Origin: Bacteroidia bacterium
GTDB taxonomy: Bacteria; Bacteroidota; Bacteroidia; Bacteroidales; Azobacteroidaceae
Direction of reading: 5' to 3'
Assembly: GCA_025996895.1 (NCBI GenBank)
Contig: BNTW01000074.1
Span: forward strand, 1 to 13,222
Length of the DNA: 13,222 bases
In this document: in pieces, positions 8,401 to 13,222 of the stretch
How the letters are laid out: each line of letters opens with the position of its first letter
Numbering within the stretch: the stretch's first letter is position 1
The notes under the pieces: model-generated
What the model was told of the DNA's origin: nothing
What the model saw: the letters and a program-made list of their open reading frames with translations, nothing else
Database searches by the model: none
Position numbers and translations under genes: made by a program

Positions 8401-11400
8401 CCTTCGGGTGAAACGAAAGAAATGGCGTTTGATGGTACGGTTGAAACGAAATTTTTGACTTTCCATTCAACCGGCTGGATACAGTATGCTTTCAGTGGCG
8501 AACAAGCGTTTGCCATCAACAAATATACGTTGGCTTCGGCTAACGACGAAGCCTCGCGCGATCCGAAAAACTGGATGTTACAGGCTTCCAACGACGGCGA
8601 ACACTGGACGGTTTTGGACACACAGACAAATATTGATTTCACCGACCGCAAGCAGACCAAGACATTTGCCATCGGCAACACAACGCCGTACAAGATTTAT
8701 CGCTTGGATGTAACGGCCAATCATGGCGACCAACGCCTGCAATTTTCGGAATTCGGCTTGTACGAAGGCGACATTTCACGCATTGAAAAACCGCAATTTT
8801 CGAGCCAGTGGATTAGCAAAGAAGCCGGCAACCAATGGCTTTATGTAGATTTAGGTGCAGAATGCAACATCGAAAACATTCAATTATTCTGGGGAAAAAA
8901 TTATGCGGAAGACTATAAAATCGAATTTTCGGAAGACGGCAAAACGTGGCAGGAAATTTACGCAACCACTGACGGAAAAGGCGGAACGGAAGATGTACCG
9001 GCGAGCGGTTATGCCCGCTATGTCCGTCTGAATTTATCGAAAGCTAACGGTGAAAATTATAATCTGACGGAATTGGAAATTTACGGCTACGGAGGCGTAA
9101 AGATTGTGCCGCAACCGCAACCCACTCCATTAGCAGACGGTACGCAATATTTGTCGGGCGGAAACTGGAAACTCAAACGTGCTGGGCAGGTGAGCGAAGC
9201 AGGCAGTGAAATTTCTCAAGCCGTTTTCGACGACAGCGATTGGCTGATTGCCACTGTTCCGGGTACGGTTTTGACGACTTATTTAAATAATGGTGCCATC
9301 CCTGATCCCAATTTCGGCGACCAGCAGTTGCAAATTTCGGATGCTTATTTTACGGCAGATTTCTGGTATCGTAACTCGTTTATTATTCCCGAAACCTATC
9401 GCGGAAAACATATTTTCCTGAATTTTGACGGTATCAATTGGAAAGCCGATGTATATGTGAACGGACAGAGCGCCGGACGCATTGAAGGCGCATTTATTCG
9501 CGGAAAATTCGACATTACGGATTTTGTAACGGTGGGCGAAACGGCATCCATCGCAGTTTATATTCATAAAAACGACACACCCGGAGCGGTAACGTTGCAA
9601 ACGTCGGCGAGTGCGGGACCAAACGGTGGTGCGCTGGGTGCGGACAATCCGACTATTCACGCAAGTGTCGGCTGGGACTGGCTGCCCACCATTCGCGGAC
9701 GCAACATCGGTATTCAGGACGAGGCCTTTTTGTCGGCAGAAAGCAATGTTTCCATTCAAGATCCGTTTGTGATTACGAAACCCTTGGCAGATGCCAAAGT
9801 TGGCTCGCAAGAGGTTGAAGTTCGGACGGAAATCAAAAATCTTTCCAACGCGCCGGTAAGCGGTACTTTAAAAGGTGAAATTCAACCGGGAAATGTGGAT
9901 TTTAGTCAGGAAGTCAGTTTAAATGCTTCGGAAACGAAAACGGTTAGTCAAATTGTGAATATTATCGACCCGAAATTTTGGTGGCCAAACGGTTACGGCG
10001 AACAATTCCTGTATGATCTGGATTTGAGCTTTGAAGCCAATGGTGCAACAGCAGATACAAAATCCACACAATTCGGTATCCGCGAAATCACGACCTCGAC
10101 GACCGGCGGAATTTTGACGATTTATGTGAATGGCAAACGGATTTATCTGCGCGGCGGTAATTGGGGATTGAGCGAGGCACAACTTCGTCTGGACGAAGAA
10201 GGCTACGACACGCGCGTCCGCCTGCACAAGGAAGAAAATTTTACGATGATTCGTAACTGGGTAGGACAAACCGGAAGCGATTATTTCTACAAAGCCTGCG
10301 ATAAATACGGTATCTTGGTTTGGGACGATTTCTGGTTGGCCAATCCGGGCGATGGTCCTGTGCCCAACGACGAAACGATGTTTATAGCAAATGCGATTGA
10401 TAAAGTCAAGCGGGTACGCAATCACCCGTCGGTTGCCTTTTATTGCGGACGCAACGAAGGCAATCCGCCCGTGACGTTGAACACAGCGTTGAAAAATGCG
10501 GTGGAAACGCTCGACGGCACACGTATTTACTTTCCGCATTCGGCTGAAGGCAATGTCAGCGGTTTCGGCCCCTATGCCGTACAAGACCCGAAATGGTATT
10601 TTGCCAACCGTACGAGCAAGAAATTGCACAGCGAGATCGGTATGCCGAACGTTCCGTCGGTAGAAAGTATGCGTGCGATGATGCCCGAAGATAAATTATG
10701 GCCGATTAACGAGATGTGGGGCATCCACGATTTTTGTAATAGTGCACAAGGCTCAACGGCCTATCGGACAGCGGTTAATAAATACGGTACACCTAATTCG
10801 ATTGAAGATTTTTGCCTGCAATCGCAAATGGTGAATATGGAAAACCATAAAGCCATGTTTGAATCGTTTGCCGGCGCAAAGGCCAACGGCGCGCTGATGT
10901 GGATGAGCCAGTCGGCTTGGCCCTCGACCGTTTGGCAAACGTATGATTATTATCTCGAACAAACGGCCGGCTATTACGGCTGCAAAAAGGCTTCCGAGCC
11001 GCTGCATATCCTTTGGGACTGCAATGCCAATAAAATTAAGGTGGCCAACAACACCGGAAAAAGTTATGAAAATTTGTCGGCAGAAGCGAGAATTTACAAT
11101 TTAGACGGAACGTTGCAATACACAAAAACGCTTCAGACAAACATAGCAGAAGACGAAGTAAAAGATTGTTTCACCATCTCTTATCCGGACACACTGTCAT
11201 CCATTCATTTTATTAAATTGCAACTGAAACAGGGCGACGAAGTATTGTCGGATAATTTCTACTGGCGGGCGAAAACTTATCAATCTTATCGCGGTCTGAA
11301 AGATATGAATAAGGTAACGTTAAAGGGTGCGTGGAAAACCGACGGCAAGCAAATTCGGGTAACAATCGCTAATCCGACATCGGACGTGGCTTTGATGATA

Positions 11401-11850
11401 CGCCTGAAAACCGTTAAAAATCAGTCGGGCGAACGAGTATTACCGGTTTATTACAGCGACAATTATTTCTCGCTGTTGCCGGGCGAAACAAAGACAATCA
11501 ATTTGGAATTTGATACGAAATTCTTGGGCGGCGAACAGTTTAAGTTGCTGCTCGAAGGCTGGAACATCGAGCCGGTGGAAGTCTTGGAGGGGCAGTTAGG
11601 GATCAAAATCATTCAAACCGGAGAAGACAATTCTCCGGTTTCTGTCTATCCCAACCCGACCGAGCAACTGCTGTATATAAACGGAATATCGAATTTTGAT
11701 GTGGATATTTTCGCCGTTTCCGGTTTGAAAATGCTTCATCTGTCGAAACAAAACAAGCAAATCAATATAGCATCTTTGCCGGCGGGAAAATATGTTGTTC
11801 ATTTAACAAGTGGAAAACAGAAAACCTGTAAAATCATTTTGAAAAAGTAA
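5437..11850 (+). CDS. Secreted two-catalytic-domain glycosidase: GH95-like + discoidin modules + GH2 + T9SS sorting domain
   Basis: This 2137-residue protein has a signal peptide (1-25, VWA/DAP). Domain order follows. (1) GH95-like region (about 30-805): ALPLGNG-type start (LPAGNGKMG), SPEN with putative general acid E523, HRHSSH at 603-608, and D696 at the catalytic-base-activating position. The usual NxN pair is D391-A-N393. (2) Discoidin/F5/8C module A (about 816-940). (3) Module B, split: 946-978 plus 1118-1217. (4) Module C (about 985-1111), inserted in B. (5) Pro/Gln linker (1225-1231). (6) GH2 region (about 1240-2055): sugar-binding, sandwich (WWPNGYG from 1515), barrel with acid/base E1674 in GRNE and nucleophile E1733 in SEIG. 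(7) T9SS sorting domain (about 2066-2137). GH95 enzymes remove alpha-L-fucose or alpha-L-galactose; this GH2 branch includes exo-beta-glucosaminidases and beta-mannosidases. Probably acts at or beyond the cell surface on a branched glycan; exact substrate unknown. Confidence 0.88.
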   Translation: MKSGLFWKGWCVLIAALVGQTAVWADAPQQRKTISNSYPTTYSDWANGLPAGNGKMGVIVFGNPLDETVIYNDRKFFMAASRERSFNTVSAANLEKIRNYCAEGKWKEANDLANAVHGWQNGGEGDKHPGYEMLIHIPKDGNITNYSRECDFRTGEIIVRWTDNRGNWERRTFVSRKDNVIVQYLKAPSNGLLDATVQLTTDAGMHFPATMTFTNVSDENFLNIRAKYPANTNNAGYEGVTKIIVSGGTKNVSDPILNINDANSVLLLTRMEKYYSDCETEWDKQALQTQLNSLSTDYNTLLQGQIETHQAIFDRVLLDLNAPEADRTLTNEVLLTKQKSEPQAVTALWERLFDSGRYLYLSSSSEVAPPDLLGLWTGDCNVGWSGYYHLDANLNLQVGGGNIGDMPEAMEGYFALIERLGDGFKTNAQKLLGCRGMLGGGNTAGLNGLISALSYYYPYQYVTGEMGWLLYPFWEHYQVTGDEAFLRDRLYPLLREMGDFYEDFLQKKDENGKFIFAGSISPENQPGNTKYSLVNNSSFDIAGAKFCLETLIAVCNKFGYEQGAGQGVARWTAILNQLPPYLINADGALAEWSWPGLTENYGHRHSSHLLGVWPLNEISKERTPELYKAAQTTLNKKDSYSYEGAGHGILHAALHAANLNNEQSVNGKILRLIKEDFFYKSLASAHYKDFNTFCTDPCNTVPAIMMEMLVNSKNQVIELLPALPQSLLTGSISGVKTRNQVTIENLTWDMDERTISCKLKSNINQTITLIQRRGIVLINGNVLIAPSTIGNDARNIQLKAGETAEITLTINEAPHNLALLKPATASSIADDCPPANAFDGNTGTRWSSAYTDNQWIAVDLGGKKNITEIRLNWEAAFGKSYILQVSNDGTTWRDIYTQTDGKGGIEIIPVNTAGSHVRMQGVKRATTYGYSLWEMEVYGTDAVRGNLALNRAAYHSSAINYDNTGHLATDGNKMTYTTPDIASQYDDSPSGETKEMAFDGTVETKFLTFHSTGWIQYAFSGEQAFAINKYTLASANDEASRDPKNWMLQASNDGEHWTVLDTQTNIDFTDRKQTKTFAIGNTTPYKIYRLDVTANHGDQRLQFSEFGLYEGDISRIEKPQFSSQWISKEAGNQWLYVDLGAECNIENIQLFWGKNYAEDYKIEFSEDGKTWQEIYATTDGKGGTEDVPASGYARYVRLNLSKANGENYNLTELEIYGYGGVKIVPQPQPTPLADGTQYLSGGNWKLKRAGQVSEAGSEISQAVFDDSDWLIATVPGTVLTTYLNNGAIPDPNFGDQQLQISDAYFTADFWYRNSFIIPETYRGKHIFLNFDGINWKADVYVNGQSAGRIEGAFIRGKFDITDFVTVGETASIAVYIHKNDTPGAVTLQTSASAGPNGGALGADNPTIHASVGWDWLPTIRGRNIGIQDEAFLSAESNVSIQDPFVITKPLADAKVGSQEVEVRTEIKNLSNAPVSGTLKGEIQPGNVDFSQEVSLNASETKTVSQIVNIIDPKFWWPNGYGEQFLYDLDLSFEANGATADTKSTQFGIREITTSTTGGILTIYVNGKRIYLRGGNWGLSEAQLRLDEEGYDTRVRLHKEENFTMIRNWVGQTGSDYFYKACDKYGILVWDDFWLANPGDGPVPNDETMFIANAIDKVKRVRNHPSVAFYCGRNEGNPPVTLNTALKNAVETLDGTRIYFPHSAEGNVSGFGPYAVQDPKWYFANRTSKKLHSEIGMPNVPSVESMRAMMPEDKLWPINEMWGIHDFCNSAQGSTAYRTAVNKYGTPNSIEDFCLQSQMVNMENHKAMFESFAGAKANGALMWMSQSAWPSTVWQTYDYYLEQTAGYYGCKKASEPLHILWDCNANKIKVANNTGKSYENLSAEARIYNLDGTLQYTKTLQTNIAEDEVKDCFTISYPDTLSSIHFIKLQLKQGDEVLSDNFYWRAKTYQSYRGLKDMNKVTLKGAWKTDGKQIRVTIANPTSDVALMIRLKTVKNQSGERVLPVYYSDNYFSLLPGETKTINLEFDTKFLGGEQFKLLLEGWNIEPVEVLEGQLGIKIIQTGEDNSPVSVYPNPTEQLLYINGISNFDVDIFAVSGLKMLHLSKQNKQINIASLPAGKYVVHLTSGKQKTCKIILKK
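11615..11641 (+). repeat. Perfect 11-bp inverted repeat inside the enzyme gene, at the GH2/T9SS junction
   Basis: AAACCGGAGAA at 11615-11625 and TTCTCCGGTTT at 11631-11641 are exact reverse complements around a 5-nt loop (GACAA). The repeat encodes roughly residues 2060-2069, just before the VYPNP start of the sorting domain. No T-tract follows, so it is not a standard terminator. Confidence 0.75.
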
Positions 11851-11943
11851 AAAGTCAGGGTATTAAAATCATGTGACATCGCGCCGTTTTTTTTTAATGC
11901 TTAAAAAACGAAAAAATCCAAATTATTCTTTCTTATTCTATGT
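11851..11943 (+). other. Intergenic stretch with out-of-frame signal-peptide segment at A-tracts
   Basis: From 11905, in frame with the next gene, codons read KTKKSKLFFLILCL, a typical Lys-rich and hydrophobic signal-peptide start, but the frame has a TAA at 11902-11904 and no ATG. An ATG at 11897-11899 lies one base out of frame. Adding one A to either A6 run (11903-11908 or 11911-11916) would join it as MLKKRKKSKLFFL or MLKKTKKSKLFFL. A T9 run (11887-11895) precedes the ATG, and CGTTTTTT...AA can pair with TTAAAAAACG around it. No GC-rich terminator stem and no clear promoter are seen. Confidence 0.6.
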
Positions 11944-12822
11944 TTGTCTGTATTTCAGGCAAATGCACAAACAGTAAAAGATCGGCAGGATTTTGAGGAT
12001 GCCGTGCAAATTACCACCGATTTTGATGAAAATAGAGGTGAACTTACTTTTTCTGCCAATAATCGGGATTTTTGTGACTATTACCTTTATGTGGATATGT
12101 CGCATATGCAGGGGTTTTTGACAATGGGAGCGGGTCAGATAGTTACTGTTCATCCCGGACAGCAACGGCTTTTTACGTTGAAAACTAATCCCGATGCACG
12201 TAAATATTCTTTTAGTTATCGATATACAATGTACAGGGGAGATGTAAAAGCAAAGCCCAATGCTGATTTTATTTATGCTTTACCTTGTACTTCGGGGAAT
12301 ACGGTGATTGCTGCCGTTGAAAAAAATCAGGAAGGTTATCAACTTAGTTTTGAATTGTCTTCGGATACATTGTATGCCTGTCGCGGCGGTGCGGTATGCG
12401 ATGATGATTTGAAAGATTTTACAGCCAAAGGACATCAAAATTTCAGCGACAGCCGCTGGCTCTCCCAAATTACCCTATATCACGAAGATAGAACTTTCGG
12501 TGAATACATTTTTTTTGGAAAACCGCTGATTTCGGCAGGAAGCACCGTCAAAATGGGTAGTCCGATAGCTGTTATTAATAGCAATACAACTTCGTTGGTT
12601 AAGTTTTCTACTTATTTTTTGGATAAGAATAAAGTGGATCAAAAAAATATCGGCAACAAACACACGCATTTTCGTCCGTTTTTTCAAATAGCTAATGAAG
12701 GAAAAATCCGTTTAGAAACTAATAAATCTTATGTTTGCGAAATAACCGATGAAATGTTGATGCAAGATATGAGCAAACGTGAAAAGAAAAAGTTTTTACA
12801 AAAGAAAGAAGTTGAAAAGTAA
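11944..12822 (+). CDS. Exported protein resembling a degenerate M23 (LytM-type) peptidase; start is frameshifted
   Basis: The open frame from a TTG at 11944 gives 292 residues, but this starts inside a signal peptide (VFQANAQ end). The true start is probably the ATG at 11897, out of frame by one base. The middle and C-terminal parts resemble the LytM/M23 fold: YQLSFELSSDTLYACRGGAV (132-151) matches the YALDF...GTPVYAARGGVV block. A YHEDRTFGEY segment (179-188) matches the IxHxDGTxxxY strand, followed by AGSTVKMGSPIAVI and KHTHFRP. The HxH motif is kept (H240, H242). The first-motif Asp is Ser135, and I find no matching His. Cell-wall amidase activity is therefore unlikely, and a binding or scaffold role is possible. 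The C-terminus is Lys-rich. Base composition is visibly AT-richer than the gene before it. Family assignment is tentative. Confidence 0.6.
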   Translation: MSVFQANAQTVKDRQDFEDAVQITTDFDENRGELTFSANNRDFCDYYLYVDMSHMQGFLTMGAGQIVTVHPGQQRLFTLKTNPDARKYSFSYRYTMYRGDVKAKPNADFIYALPCTSGNTVIAAVEKNQEGYQLSFELSSDTLYACRGGAVCDDDLKDFTAKGHQNFSDSRWLSQITLYHEDRTFGEYIFFGKPLISAGSTVKMGSPIAVINSNTTSLVKFSTYFLDKNKVDQKNIGNKHTHFRPFFQIANEGKIRLETNKSYVCEITDEMLMQDMSKREKKKFLQKKEVEK

Positions 12823-12997
12823 TTTTTTGATTCTGATAATATTGGTTTTGTCTTTGCCTGTTTTCGGGCAAGATTTCAACGATCTTGGCAGTTTTTTATC
12901 TAAAAAGGAAAAAGCAGTTTTTGACATTGCCTTAAAATACGAAGCAGCTTTTTATAATCGTATTTTTCCGGACACAACGACTTTGTTGCAACGGTAG
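12812..12997 (+). pseudogene. Small exported protein gene truncated by an insertion sequence
   Basis: From a TTG at 12812 the frame encodes 61 residues: a good signal peptide (MKSNFLILIILVLSLPVFGQ), then DFNDLGSFLSKKEKAVFDIA and a short Tyr/Phe-rich stretch ending DTTTLLQR. A GTG at 12779 gives a 72-residue form with a longer basic start, and either is possible. It overlaps the end of the preceding gene and was probably in the same operon. The last residues and the TAG appear to come from the IS end (GACTTTGTTGCAAC from 12979), so the original protein was longer and its 3' part lies beyond the element or is lost. No family was recognised in what remains. Confidence 0.55.
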
Positions 12998-13037
12998 TCA
13001 AGCCGGTATTTTTCTTAACTATCGTAGCCTGTAAAAA

Positions 13038-13222
13038 TTAACTCACTTTGTAATCATCGGGCATACCAATCCCGATGAATTTATTTAATGTCAAACATTT
13101 GAGTTTGACCTCCGTTTTCTGATTTTTTAATGTTCGGGCATCCAATTCTCCACCGAAAATTGTCTTGTAGCGGAACATTACCACTTCGTTGAGACTTCGT
13201 CGATGGTAGCCGTTTTCTTCTT
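13038..13222 (-). CDS. IS5-family-type DDE transposase, C-terminal end (partial)
   Basis: Reading the minus strand from the window edge gives 60 residues and a TAA (complement of 13038-13040). The segment contains NGYHRRSLNEVVMFRYKTIF, followed by ELDARTLKNQKTEV, LTLNKFIGIGMP and DDYKVS. This is the end of the DDE domain of IS5-like transposases: a YHRRSL-x-E-x-x-x-FRxK helix carrying the catalytic Glu region, then the R...NQxxE and LNxxxxxGMP blocks. The enzyme moves the element by cut-and-paste. The N-terminal part, including the DDE aspartates, is outside the window, so whether it is intact cannot be judged. Confidence 0.8.
   Translation of the reverse strand, partial: EENGYHRRSLNEVVMFRYKTIFGGELDARTLKNQKTEVKLKCLTLNKFIGIGMPDDYKVS
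13054..13078 (-). repeat. 8-bp inverted repeat near the transposase 3' end
   Basis: TCATCGGG (13054-13061) and CCCGATGA (13071-13078) are exact reverse complements around a 9-nt loop, within the last transposase codons. No T-tract follows directly on either strand, so a terminator role is doubtful. Confidence 0.5.

Larger units (their letters stand above)
12979..13222 (-). mobile_element. Partial IS5-family-type insertion sequence, one end
   Basis: The right end of the window holds the 3' end of a minus-strand transposase gene and, 59 bases beyond its stop, GACTTTGTTGCAAC at 12979-12992. This resembles the GGCTTTGTTG-type terminal inverted repeat of IS903/IS427-like members of the IS5 family. 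The other end lies outside the window, so neither the inverted repeat pair nor a target duplication can be checked. The exact boundary is inferred. Confidence 0.6.

Noticed and set aside
9919..10629. Long open frame (236 codons) on the minus strand inside the GH2 domain
   Set aside because: It overlaps conserved GH2 catalytic sequence and has no promoter or recognisable domain; it is an antisense shadow of codon bias.
11615..11650. The 11-bp hairpin as a transcription terminator
   Set aside because: It lies inside the coding sequence and is followed by a mixed sequence, not a run of T.
11881..11900. T9 run after the enzyme gene as a rho-independent terminator
   Set aside because: No stable GC-rich stem precedes the T-run; only an A/T-rich pairing around the following ATG is possible.
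11939..11946. TATGTTTG as a promoter element
   Set aside because: It matches TAnnTTTG but lies inside the signal-peptide coding segment, with no -33 element, and would give a transcript lacking a usable start.

Overview
The window comes from the chromosome of a Bacteroidota organism, most likely in the Bacteroidales. Three signs point there. Intergenic regions carry the TAnnTTTG -7 promoter element of this phylum and show no Shine-Dalgarno sequences. The largest protein ends in a type IX secretion (Por) C-terminal sorting domain. HipA occurs as two short overlapping genes, a common layout in this group. Genus cannot be set from the sequence alone.

Layout, left to right. (1) 1-98: possible tail of an upstream gene, followed by a short promoter region. 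(2) 206-3422: a tight plus-strand unit of rnr (RNase R), a HipA N-terminal-domain protein (HipS-like) and a HipA kinase-domain protein (HipT-like). The genes are linked by a 4-nt and a 7-nt overlap. No hipB-type DNA-binding gene is present, and the kinase carries Gln where the catalytic Asp should be. (3) 3423-5309, minus strand: a BtuB/CirA-type TonB-dependent outer-membrane receptor whose stop codon abuts the hipT stop with no bases between. (4) 5310-5436: a divergent promoter region. (5) 5437-11850: one gene for a 2137-residue secreted enzyme with signal peptide, GH95-like catalytic domain, discoidin (F5/8 type C) modules one of which is nested inside another, a GH2 exo-glucosaminidase/mannosidase-like domain and a T9SS sorting domain. 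(6) 11897-12997: two small, visibly AT-richer genes for exported proteins. The first has its signal peptide out of frame with the only upstream ATG, at A-tracts, and looks like an M23 peptidase that has lost metal ligands. The second is cut short by an insertion sequence. (7) About 12979-13222: the end of an IS5-type element, with the transposase C-terminus on the minus strand.

How they may work together (inference): the receptor and the two-catalytic-domain enzyme share a divergent promoter region and could form a minimal glycan-harvesting pair without a SusD-type lipoprotein. The rnr-hip unit may place a toxin-antitoxin-derived kinase pair under a housekeeping RNA-decay promoter. The right end is a zone of gene decay and IS activity.

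Most worth following: the GH95/GH2 fusion with its nested binding module, the natural Asp-to-Gln HipA kinase without hipB, the homopolymer frameshift in a signal peptide, and a perfect 11-bp hairpin in the coding sequence exactly at the junction before the T9SS domain.
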